Origin: Ignavibacteriales bacterium
GTDB lineage: Bacteria > Bacteroidota > Ignavibacteria > Ignavibacteriales > Ignavibacteriaceae
Reading direction: 5' to 3'
Assembly: GCA_027347125.1 (NCBI GenBank)
Contig: DAIERC010000238.1
Span: forward strand, 1 to 5,594
Length of the DNA stretch: 5,594 nt
In this document: positions 1 through 5,594 of the stretch, piece by piece
Layout: every line of letters begins with the position of its first letter
Position numbering within the stretch: the first letter of the stretch is position 1
Program-made: the position numbers and the translations under genes
Notes under the pieces: model-generated
Told to the model about the DNA's origin: nothing
Seen by the model: only the letters and a program-made list of their open reading frames with translations
Databases searched by the model: none

Positions 1-235
1 TGCAACCAAAATAGATTTTTACTCCGCCGGAAGTGACCGTGCAAAATTAATCGTAATTGACGGTATTGGTCAGACGGTTAAAGTGCTCTTTAATGGTACG
101 GCAAATATCGGCATAAACACGGTTGAGTGGGACGGGAAAAACAGTTACGGTGTAAAGTGCGCAAGCGGCGTTTATTATTATATACTTACTCTCAACGGAA
201 AAAATTACGGTAATAAACTTGTATTGCTGAGATAA
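1..235 (+). CDS. Secreted or cell-surface protein, C-terminal end only, with T9SS type A sorting / FlgD-like domain
   Basis: This is the last 77 codons of a gene cut by the left edge; the frame begins at base 2 and ends at TAA 233-235. The translation has the layout of a C-terminal Por-type sorting domain: a strand with IDGIGQTVKVL, then NIGINTVEWDGKN, then CASGVYYYIL, and a final KLVLLR. The family pattern is (Y/D)xxGqxV, then xWDGkdxxG, then ASGvYfyxL, and a short basic end. In the FCB group such domains direct proteins through the outer membrane by the type IX system, where the domain is usually removed or attached to the surface. The FlgD Ig-like fold is a related alternative label. Nothing can be said about the catalytic or binding part, which lies outside the window. 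The next gene starts 26 bases downstream on the same strand with no visible terminator between them. Confidence 0.82.
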   Translation, partial: ATKIDFYSAGSDRAKLIVIDGIGQTVKVLFNGTANIGINTVEWDGKNSYGVKCASGVYYYILTLNGKNYGNKLVLLR

Positions 236-248
236 AACAATTATAATG

Positions 249-254
249 AAAGGG
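249..254 (+). promoter_or_regulatory. Ribosome-binding site of the O-methyltransferase gene
   Basis: AAAGGG lies 7 bases before the ATG at 262. An earlier ATG at 246-248 is in another frame, so this site supports 262 as the start. The same AAAGGG precedes the next gene. The other complete genes in the window have no comparable site. Confidence 0.6.
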
Positions 255-261
255 TTGCTGC

Positions 262-906
262 ATGAGTGAAATACTTTTACCTGAACAACACAAATATCTT
301 CAAAAGTTTATAAAGGGAAGTGATACTCTTCTGAACGAGATGGAAGTTTACGCTGAAGAAAACAAAGTGCCGATTTTATCAAAAGACTCAGCGGTGTTTT
401 TGGAACAATTAATTTTTATGAATAAACCGAAGCGCGTTTTGGAACTTGGAACCGCAATTGCTTATTCCTCAATAAGAATTGCCGGTTGCTTATCAAGAAA
501 AGGTATTCTTCATACAATTGAAAAAAGCAAAGACAATTTAAAGCTTGCGAAAAAGTATATCGGAAAATCAGGGCTTGGCGATAAGATAAAACTGATTGAA
601 GGAAACGCTCTGGAAATAATGCCGACACTCAAAAAGAAATATGATTTTATCTTTCTTGATGCCGATAAAACAGATTACAAAACATTGTTTCAATATTCGC
701 TTGCTCTTCTTAAGAAAAACGGGATTTTATTTATCGATAATCTTTTGTGGCACGGTTATGCTGCCGCCGAAAAGGTGCCGGCCGCAAAAATAAACGCAAC
801 AACGGTAATACGCGAGTTCAATGAAATGTTTATTGCGGAACCAGCGTTAAAAACTTCCATACTGCCTATCGGCGACGGAATAGGCATCGGCGTAAAAATT
901 AATTAA
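262..906 (+). CDS. SAM-dependent O-methyltransferase, family 3 (TrmR/YrrM-like)
   Basis: The 214-residue protein is a class I methyltransferase of the Methyltransf_3 (caffeoyl-CoA OMT / bacterial YrrM) group. The SAM-binding motif I is VLELGTAIAYSSI at residues 59-71. The acidic residue expected to hold the SAM ribose is E87 in HTIEKS. FLDADKTDY at 131-139 and FIDN at 157-160 carry the D and DN residues that coordinate the divalent metal in this family. LPIGDGIGIGV near the end is the usual last strand. Length matches the bacterial members. Characterised relatives include TrmR, which makes 5-methoxyuridine at the tRNA wobble position, and small-molecule catechol methyltransferases. The sequence alone does not decide the substrate; tRNA is the more likely role for a short housekeeping copy. 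It starts at ATG 262 after AAAGGG, and the following gene begins 11 bases after its stop, so the two probably form an operon. Confidence 0.88.
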   Translation: MSEILLPEQHKYLQKFIKGSDTLLNEMEVYAEENKVPILSKDSAVFLEQLIFMNKPKRVLELGTAIAYSSIRIAGCLSRKGILHTIEKSKDNLKLAKKYIGKSGLGDKIKLIEGNALEIMPTLKKKYDFIFLDADKTDYKTLFQYSLALLKKNGILFIDNLLWHGYAAAEKVPAAKINATTVIREFNEMFIAEPALKTSILPIGDGIGIGVKIN

Positions 907-912
907 AAAGGG
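907..912 (+). promoter_or_regulatory. Ribosome-binding site of the small helical protein gene
   Basis: AAAGGG sits 5 bases before the ATG at 918, just after the TAA stop (904-906) of the methyltransferase gene. It has the same core and the same two following T bases as the site at 249-254. This supports both the chosen start and translational linkage of the two genes. Confidence 0.55.
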
Positions 913-917
913 TTTTT

Positions 918-1349
918 ATGAATTTTGATTATACTTTAGAGCCGGGCAAATTTGTAGAAAGTATCGAAGCGTTTTCGGATTACAAATTGAAAAGAAAAGT
1001 TGAACTGCTAAGGTTATACGAAGAAGTTCAGAAAAACAACGACTTCAGACTATTTGAAGATATGGTATTCAACGCAAAATATATTATGGGACTTTTAAGA
1101 GTTGTTAAAAGCAGCGCTAATATTCCCGAGATACATAACATCGAGCAGATAAAAAAAGATTTTTCGGATAATATGGAAAAGATTGTTGGACAGCTTAAAA
1201 CAATTACTAGAAACTCTACCGTAGAGATGAAGGAACATTTTGAAGACACGTATTTAAAATTATCTCAAGAAGGATTTTTAAATTTATCGGAACTGCTTTC
1301 GGACCTTGAGCAGGTTAAGAAATATCTTAACGAAAAGAAAAGAATATGA
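918..1349 (+). CDS. Small helical protein of unknown function
   Basis: I do not recognise this 143-residue protein. It is rich in K, E, L, N and D, has no cysteine and no stretch long enough for a membrane span or signal peptide, and so looks cytoplasmic. After a short start (MNFDYTLEPG) nearly the whole chain can be read as amphipathic helices, for example residues 19-66, 74-99 and 104-141. The single NIP at 68-70 marks a likely turn between them. The end (LSDLEQVKKYLNEKKRI) is strongly charged. This composition suggests a helical bundle or coiled-coil protein that binds a partner, but no catalytic motif is visible. The good ribosome-binding site, the codon use similar to the neighbours and the tight 11-base spacing from the methyltransferase gene support a real gene. 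Its TGA stop touches the foot of the downstream hairpin. Confidence 0.78.
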   Translation: MNFDYTLEPGKFVESIEAFSDYKLKRKVELLRLYEEVQKNNDFRLFEDMVFNAKYIMGLLRVVKSSANIPEIHNIEQIKKDFSDNMEKIVGQLKTITRNSTVEMKEHFEDTYLKLSQEGFLNLSELLSDLEQVKKYLNEKKRI

Positions 1350-1388
1350 AAAGGCGAGACTTCTCCCCCGCGGATAAGCCCCGCCTTT
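1350..1388. terminator. Bidirectional terminator hairpin between convergent genes
   Basis: The outer arms AAAGGCG (1350-1356) and CGCCTTT (1382-1388) are perfectly complementary. The next six bases on each side, AGACTT (1357-1362) and AAGCCC (1376-1381), pair fully only in RNA made from the - strand, where two positions become G-U pairs; in + strand RNA the same two are A-C mismatches. A further 3-pair inner stem (UCC/GGA) with a 5-base loop can form in the - strand RNA. On the + side the stem runs into TTTCTTAAATAATTTTT. On the - side it runs into TTTTC and a T-rich stretch. It begins at the stop codon of the + strand gene and ends 21 bases from the stop of the MarR gene, the normal place for a shared terminator. 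Confidence 0.68.
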
Positions 1389-1409
1389 CTTAAATAATTT
1401 TTACAAAAA

Positions 1410-1868
1410 TTACGGTTTAGTAATCCACTTTTCCAGTGCGGTAAGAAGATTTGTCATAGCCGAGATTAATGGCTGATGCTGCGTATCGTCAATATCTTCC
1501 AGAATTTCCTGGTGAATATCTAGATAAGACCTATTCAGCAATTCAACAATATCAACACCTTTTGGTGAAAGAGATACACGCATATTTCTTCTGTCGGTGT
1601 TATCTATTTCGCGGAGGATATATTCTTTCTTTACCAAACCGTCAATTATTCTTGTTAACCTACTTGGACTTAAACTCATCCTTTCGGCAATTTGTTTATT
1701 GTTTAGTGTTTCATTTGCATTAAACAAACGTAAACACCTGAACTCTGCCTGGGTTAAGCCGTATTGATCGGCTAGCCTGGTTTCTTTTTCCTGGCATTTG
1801 CCCAACAGGGTAAAAGTTAAATCAGCTAATTTGCTGGCGTTTTTTAATAAATTTTCTTGATTTTGCAT
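1410..1868 (-). CDS. MarR-family transcriptional regulator
   Basis: This 152-residue protein has the MarR layout: N-terminal helix (1-33), winged helix-turn-helix in the middle, and a long C-terminal dimerisation helix. LTQAEFRCLRLF (38-49) is the typical helix before the DNA-binding unit. NNKQIAERMSLSPSRLTRII (56-75) contains the helix-turn-helix. DNTDRRNMRVSLSPKG (89-104) is the beta wing, with the conserved D-R-R-x-x-x-V-x-L-(S/T)-x-x-G pattern. Such proteins bind short inverted repeats as dimers and usually repress their own or neighbouring genes until a small molecule or oxidant releases them. Cysteines at 25 and 45 could in principle sense oxidants, but neither clearly matches the OhrR peroxidatic position. 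The ATG at 1868 has no Shine-Dalgarno sequence; its leader is A/T only for 14 bases. The target genes and ligand cannot be read from the window. The gene converges with the + strand operon and lies 75 bases after the YigZ-family gene. Confidence 0.9.
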   Translation of the reverse strand: MQNQENLLKNASKLADLTFTLLGKCQEKETRLADQYGLTQAEFRCLRLFNANETLNNKQIAERMSLSPSRLTRIIDGLVKKEYILREIDNTDRRNMRVSLSPKGVDIVELLNRSYLDIHQEILEDIDDTQHQPLISAMTNLLTALEKWITKP

Positions 1869-1928
1869 TTAATAATAAAAATATTTGCGTTTATCAAAAA
1901 TCGTTAATACTCATGTTTTATGCAAGCG

Positions 1929-1963
1929 AAAAATGAAAAATTTTTAAATATATAATATTTCAT
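1929..1963 (-). terminator. Possible weak A/T-rich terminator after the YigZ-family gene
   Basis: Read on the - strand, ATGAAATATT near the end of the YigZ-family gene can pair with AATTTTTCAT just past its stop (1944-1946), giving 6 pairs, one T-T mismatch and 3 more pairs. A run of five T residues follows (from 1933 down to 1929). The stem has one G-C pair only and overlaps the coding end, so it is weak. If active, it would partly separate transcription of the MarR gene from the YigZ-family gene. Confidence 0.28.
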
Positions 1964-2567
1964 CCGACTGTTTAATTACCACATCTCCTTTTAGCGTTTC
2001 AGTAAGTTCGTTCTGAAATTGTTGCGCGTTATTTATTTCTAATAAGCAATCAAAGTGCGGCGCGTCATCGTAACTTGTGTTGTTAATTATTGCATTATAA
2101 TTTGCAAGTAACCTGTGAACATTGCTTAAGTGAGAAAATTTCGCAGTAATAAAAATTTTTCGGTATGGTTTTTTTCTGATGACCTGGGCAGATTCTAAAG
2201 TTGTAAATGCTGAATTATAATACGCTTTACCAAGCGGACCAACGCCAAGTTTTACCCCACCGAAGTAACGAATTACAATTGCAAGAAGATTGGTTAATTC
2301 AAAATGCTCAATAGCGTTTAATATTCTTATACCGGCGGTACCGCTGGGCTCTCCGTCGTCTGAGTATTTAAATGCGCCGTTATTAAATTTATATGCGTAA
2401 CAATGATGTGTTGCGTCGTAATATTGTTTTTTAATGTTTTCCAGTAGCTTTAGTGCCTCTTCCTGTGTTTTAACAGGATAAACCTGTCCTATAAAAAGCG
2501 AGCCTTTTTCTTTGAATTTTGTTTCGAAGGAACGATTTATAGTATTTATCGGTTCAATTTTTTGCAT
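1944..2567 (-). CDS. YigZ/IMPACT-family protein (UPF0029 N-terminal domain, DUF1949-like C-terminal domain)
   Basis: This 207-residue protein matches the bacterial YigZ and eukaryotic IMPACT family. The N-terminal domain carries the family hallmarks DATHHCYAYK (51-60), SDDGEPSGTAG (69-79) and RYFGGVKLGVGPLGKAY (100-116). The region from about 138 to 195 fits the small ferredoxin-like DUF1949 domain, and the total length agrees with the usual ~200 residues. IMPACT proteins bind the translation machinery and GCN1 in eukaryotes. The bacterial role is not settled, although the fold resembles domain IV of EF-G, and ribosome or RNA binding has been suggested. The start at 2567 has no Shine-Dalgarno site and lies behind an A/T-rich leader very like that of the MarR gene. 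It is divergent from uvrA with 107 bases between the starts, and followed by the MarR gene on the same strand. Confidence 0.92.
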   Translation of the reverse strand: MQKIEPINTINRSFETKFKEKGSLFIGQVYPVKTQEEALKLLENIKKQYYDATHHCYAYKFNNGAFKYSDDGEPSGTAGIRILNAIEHFELTNLLAIVIRYFGGVKLGVGPLGKAYYNSAFTTLESAQVIRKKPYRKIFITAKFSHLSNVHRLLANYNAIINNTSYDDAPHFDCLLEINNAQQFQNELTETLKGDVVIKQSDEILYI

Positions 2568-2598
2568 TAATAAAAATCTTTATAGAAAAGAGTAATGA

Positions 2599-2625
2599 TG
2601 TATATCTAATTAAATTGATTTTCAA
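2599..2625 (-). promoter_or_regulatory. Weak promoter candidate for the YigZ-family gene
   Basis: On the - strand TTGAAA (2625-2620) is followed after 15 bases by TATACA (2604-2599). Shifting the first box by one base gives a 16-base spacer. The -10 box is a fair match to TATAAT, but the spacing is short. Transcription would begin about 25 bases before the ATG at 2567. In an A/T-rich region such matches occur by chance, so this is tentative. Confidence 0.28.
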
Positions 2626-2643
2626 ACAACGTAATAGTAATAT
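2615..2643 (+). promoter_or_regulatory. Sigma70-like promoter candidate for uvrA
   Basis: TTGATT (2615-2620) and TAATAT (2638-2643) are separated by exactly 17 bases. Each matches four of six positions of the TTGACA and TATAAT consensus. The predicted start near 2650 would leave a leader of about 25 bases before the TTG start of uvrA. I see no Bacteroides-type TAnnTTTG box at the right distance, and no recognisable LexA site, so SOS control is not indicated by the sequence. Confidence 0.42.
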
Positions 2644-2674
2644 AAATATTTAAAATTTAAAATTAATGTGAACT

Positions 2675-5506
2675 TTGGAAAAAGAAACGATAATAATACG
2701 CGGAGCGCGCGAACATAACTTAAAAGATATTGACCTGGAAATTCCACGCGATTCCTTTACGGTTATAACCGGTTTGTCCGGTTCGGGAAAATCTTCTTTG
2801 GCTTTCGATACAATTTATGCGGAAGGGCAAAGACGGTATATCGAATCACTTTCGGCATACGCGCGGCAGTTCCTCGATATGCTTGAAAAACCAGACGTCG
2901 ATTTAATTGAAGGCCTCAGTCCCGCAATTTCAATTGAACAGAAATCCACATCAGGCAATCCGCGTTCTACCGTTGGAACTGTTACGGAAATTTATGATTA
3001 TCTTCGTCTGTTATACGCGCGCCTCGTAACGCCGCATTGTTATAACTGCGGAAAACCGGTTACAAAACAATCTTCGGCGCAGATAATCGATTCGGTTCTA
3101 ACTTCATTAAACGGAAAGAAAATTGTAATACTTGCTCCTATTGTTAGAGGAAGGAAAGGACATTACCGCGAACTTTTTGAAGAGATACTTTCGGACGGAT
3201 TTCTTAAGGTTCGCGTAGATAATGAATTTTTTGAGATAACAAAAGGTTTCCATGTTGACAGGTATAAAATTCATAATATTGAAATTGCGGTTGACAGGCT
3301 TACCGTAACTGAAAACTCAAGAAGCAGGCTTACTGAATCGATGGAAGTAGGATTGAACTACGGCAACGGCATTGTAATTGTGAACGATTCAAACAAAGAT
3401 TACATATTCAGCCGTCATCTTGCATGTCTAGACTGCGGCATAAGCTACCGTGAACTTGCGCCGAATTCTTTTTCTTTTAATTCACCTTACGGTTCTTGCC
3501 CCGATTGCGAAGGTCTGGGCGAGAAGAAGGAACTGGATATTAATTTAATAATTCCCGACGGTGATAAATCGATTAACCAAGAAGGATTGGCCCCGCTGGG
3601 AAAACCGCGTTCCATATGGTTCTTTAATCAATTAACTGCGGTTGCTGAAAAGTACGGATTTACCTTTGATACTAAGCTTAAAGATTTGAACGAAGAACAA
3701 AAAGAAATTTTGTTAAACGGTACAAAAGAAAAGATAGCTTTTACATATTCTTACGGTTCCGGCAAGCCGGTAACTTATATGCACCGTTTTGCAGGACTAA
3801 TCAACCATCTTAAAAATTATTATACTACTACCAGCTCAAATAATATAAGAGAATGGGTGGAAGCATATATGAATACGGTACCATGCCCAACTTGCGGCGG
3901 CGGCAGGTTGAAGCAGGAATCAATGGCGGTTAAATTTCAAAATAAAAATATTAGTGAGTTAACAAAACTATCAATTAAAAAAGCTGAAGAGTTTTTCGGA
4001 AATTTGAAAATAACCGGACGCGACGGAATTATTGCCAAGCCGATTGTAAAAGAAATAAGTACCAGGTTAAATTTTTTATTAAATGTTGGGTTGGATTATT
4101 TAACGCTCGATCGTTCCGCCAGAACATTATCCGGCGGAGAATCTCAACGGATTCGACTGGCCACGCAGATCGGCTCTCAACTGGCCGGGGTTCTTTATGT
4201 GCTTGATGAGCCGAGTATCGGGCTTCATCAAAGCGATAATATTAAACTGATTAATTCTTTAAAAAATCTTAGGGATATCGGTAACACCGTAATAGTTGTT
4301 GAGCATGACAGGGAAACAATCGAAAGTTCCGATTATATGATTGACCTTGGCCCCGGCGCAGGCGAGCACGGAGGAAAAATTTGTCTAGCTGGCGAGACCA
4401 AAAAGTTGCTCGAATCTCAAGACGGTATAAACTCATTAACATTATCGTATTTAACAAATAAAAAAGAAATAAACATTCCTTCCGAAAGAAGAAAAGGAAA
4501 CGGCAATTACATTGAGCTTAAAGGAGCCTCTGGGCATAACTTAAAGAATGTAAACCTAAAAATTCCTTTGGGAACATTAACTCTTATTACAGGCGTAAGC
4601 GGCTCCGGAAAATCTTCTTTGGTTAACGAAACTCTTGTTAAAATTTTGATGAATAAAATTTATAAATCAAAACAGGTTCCGCTTCCTTACAAATCCGTAG
4701 AAGGACTGGAACATATCGATAAAATAATTGAAATTGACCAGGCCCCGATAGGGCGTACGCCAAGATCGAACCCGGCAACTTATACGGGATTGTTTACGTT
4801 TATACGTGATCTTTATACTCAGATGCCCGAGTCGAAGATGAGAGGTTACAGCACCGGGCGTTTTAGTTTTAACGTTGCCGGCGGAAGATGCGAAGAGTGC
4901 GGGGGCGACGGATTAAGAAAAATTGAAATGAACTTTTTGCCGGACGTTTATGTTGAATGCGAAGCCTGCCGGGGAAAAAGATATAACCGCGAGACGCTTG
5001 AAGTTTTATTTAAAACAAAATCAATTGCAGATGTACTTGAGATGACCGTGAGCGAAGCTTTGGAATTTTTTGAGGAACTTCCGAGAATTAAAAGAAAAAT
5101 CAAAGCGTTGAATGACGTCGGCTTGGGGTATATTAAACTAGGCCAGCAGGCAACAACTCTTTCCGGCGGCGAAGCGCAGCGTGTTAAATTAGCAACCGAG
5201 CTTAGCAAAATAAGTACCGGCAAAACGCTATATATTCTTGACGAACCGACAACCGGACTTCATTTTGAAGATGTGAATATTCTTTTGCACGTATTGAATA
5301 AATTGGTTGACAAAGGGAATACGGTGGTGGTGGTTGAACACAATCTTGATGTTATAAAAACCGCCGATGTAATTATAGACCTTGGGCCGGGAGGCGGCGA
5401 AAGCGGCGGCAGAATAATTGCCCACGGAACACCGGAACAAATAATAAAAAACAAAAATAGTCTCACCGGGGAATTTCTTAAAAAAGAACTTAAAATAAAT
5501 AACTGA
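2675..5506 (+). CDS. uvrA: UvrABC excinuclease subunit A (DNA damage recognition ATPase)
   Basis: The 943-residue product is full-length UvrA, close to the ~940 of well-studied members. It is a dimeric tandem ABC ATPase that, with UvrB, finds bulky lesions in nucleotide excision repair. First half: Walker A GLSGSGKSS (33-41), zinc module C251/C254...C275/C278, further CxxC pairs at 122/125 and 404/407, signature LSGGESQRIRLA (485-496), Walker B VLYVLDEPSIGLH (506-518). Second half: Walker A GVSGSGKSS (640-648), zinc module C739/C742...C762/C765 with 19 residues between the pairs, signature LSGGEAQRVKLA (829-840), Walker B TLYILDEPTTGLH (851-863), and VVVVEHN with the switch histidine at 889. 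All motifs are intact. The start is taken as TTG 2675 because an in-frame TGA ends at 2671 and only one codon lies between; MEKETIIIRGAREHNLKDI matches the family N-terminus. There is no Shine-Dalgarno sequence. The gene appears monocistronic within the window and ends with TGA. Confidence 0.98.
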   Translation: MEKETIIIRGAREHNLKDIDLEIPRDSFTVITGLSGSGKSSLAFDTIYAEGQRRYIESLSAYARQFLDMLEKPDVDLIEGLSPAISIEQKSTSGNPRSTVGTVTEIYDYLRLLYARLVTPHCYNCGKPVTKQSSAQIIDSVLTSLNGKKIVILAPIVRGRKGHYRELFEEILSDGFLKVRVDNEFFEITKGFHVDRYKIHNIEIAVDRLTVTENSRSRLTESMEVGLNYGNGIVIVNDSNKDYIFSRHLACLDCGISYRELAPNSFSFNSPYGSCPDCEGLGEKKELDINLIIPDGDKSINQEGLAPLGKPRSIWFFNQLTAVAEKYGFTFDTKLKDLNEEQKEILLNGTKEKIAFTYSYGSGKPVTYMHRFAGLINHLKNYYTTTSSNNIREWVEAYMNTVPCPTCGGGRLKQESMAVKFQNKNISELTKLSIKKAEEFFGNLKITGRDGIIAKPIVKEISTRLNFLLNVGLDYLTLDRSARTLSGGESQRIRLATQIGSQLAGVLYVLDEPSIGLHQSDNIKLINSLKNLRDIGNTVIVVEHDRETIESSDYMIDLGPGAGEHGGKICLAGETKKLLESQDGINSLTLSYLTNKKEINIPSERRKGNGNYIELKGASGHNLKNVNLKIPLGTLTLITGVSGSGKSSLVNETLVKILMNKIYKSKQVPLPYKSVEGLEHIDKIIEIDQAPIGRTPRSNPATYTGLFTFIRDLYTQMPESKMRGYSTGRFSFNVAGGRCEECGGDGLRKIEMNFLPDVYVECEACRGKRYNRETLEVLFKTKSIADVLEMTVSEALEFFEELPRIKRKIKALNDVGLGYIKLGQQATTLSGGEAQRVKLATELSKISTGKTLYILDEPTTGLHFEDVNILLHVLNKLVDKGNTVVVVEHNLDVIKTADVIIDLGPGGGESGGRIIAHGTPEQIIKNKNSLTGEFLKKELKINN

Positions 5507-5594
5507 TTGGCACCGGCACGAAAAATATCTTAAAATAACAAAACTTTGTTTGTATCGCGATAGCCTGTAGTCGTGTGTTTATAATATTTACCTT
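5507..5594. other. Non-coding tail downstream of uvrA
   Basis: I see no gene in these 88 bases. Two small symmetries are present: AACAA/TTGTT around a 4-base loop (5537-5550), too weak and without a clear T run to call a terminator, and the perfect 10-base palindrome TATCGCGATA (5553-5562). The region may hold the promoter of a gene beyond the right edge. Confidence 0.4.

Noticed and set aside
262..1349. Two-gene novel system (methyltransferase plus unknown protein) as a defence or modification island
   Set aside because: The methyltransferase is of the TrmR/small-molecule type, not a DNA methylase, and there is no nuclease, toxin, integrase or repeat nearby; base and codon use look like the rest of the window.
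1469..1723. 84-codon + strand open frame opposite the MarR gene
   Set aside because: The - strand reading has all MarR motifs, while this one has aromatic-rich, motif-free sequence and no ribosome-binding site.
1869..1943. Promoter or self-operator of the MarR gene
   Set aside because: TTGCAT and TATTAA are present on the - strand but at the wrong distance, and TTA...TAA symmetries here are interrupted; no convincing site can be named.
4948..5223. Open frame of 91 codons on the - strand inside uvrA, with several similar ones at 4269-4457 and 5228-5466
   Set aside because: They lie wholly inside a conserved, intact uvrA, have no ribosome-binding site, and give low-complexity translations with no family likeness; they are antisense shadows.
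5537..5550. Possible terminator hairpin for uvrA
   Set aside because: The stem is only five mostly A-T pairs and is not followed by a clear T run, so I do not call it.

Overview
The window is an ordinary-looking stretch of a low-GC bacterial chromosome, apparently from the Bacteroidota/Chlorobiota/Ignavibacteriota (FCB) side of the tree. Two things point there. The first gene, cut by the left edge, ends in a FlgD-like/type IX secretion (T9SS) type A sorting domain. Three of the five complete genes also begin without a Shine-Dalgarno sequence, behind A/T-rich leaders. Ignavibacteria-like is my best guess, but it is an inference from style, not a phylogenetic result.

Layout. Positions 1-1349 hold three genes in a row on the + strand: the C-terminus of a secreted protein, a SAM-dependent O-methyltransferase of the TrmR/YrrM-like family, and a small helical protein of unknown function. 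Gaps are 26 and 11 bases, and both downstream genes carry an AAAGGG ribosome-binding site, so they probably share a transcript. A 39-base inverted repeat (1350-1388) closes this run. It lies between convergent genes and probably terminates both.

Positions 1410-2567 hold two genes on the - strand. The distal one is a MarR-family regulator (1410-1868). The proximal one is a YigZ/IMPACT-family protein (1944-2567). An A/T-rich hairpin with a T run between them may separate their transcription.

A 107-base intergenic region (2568-2674) divides the YigZ-family gene from uvrA, which is transcribed in the opposite direction. It contains a good sigma70-like promoter candidate for uvrA and a weaker one facing the other way. 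uvrA (2675-5506) is full length and starts at TTG, directly after an in-frame ATG-TGA. The last 88 bases (5507-5594) hold no gene that I can see.

Functionally the genes are housekeeping: nucleotide excision repair (UvrA), probable tRNA or small-molecule methylation, a translation-associated YigZ protein, and a local regulator. I find no mobile element, CRISPR array, RNA gene or toxin-antitoxin pair, and no evidence for a new multi-gene system. The points worth a second look are small: the uvrA start region, the strand-asymmetric terminator, the shared leader of the two - strand genes, and the unknown helical protein.
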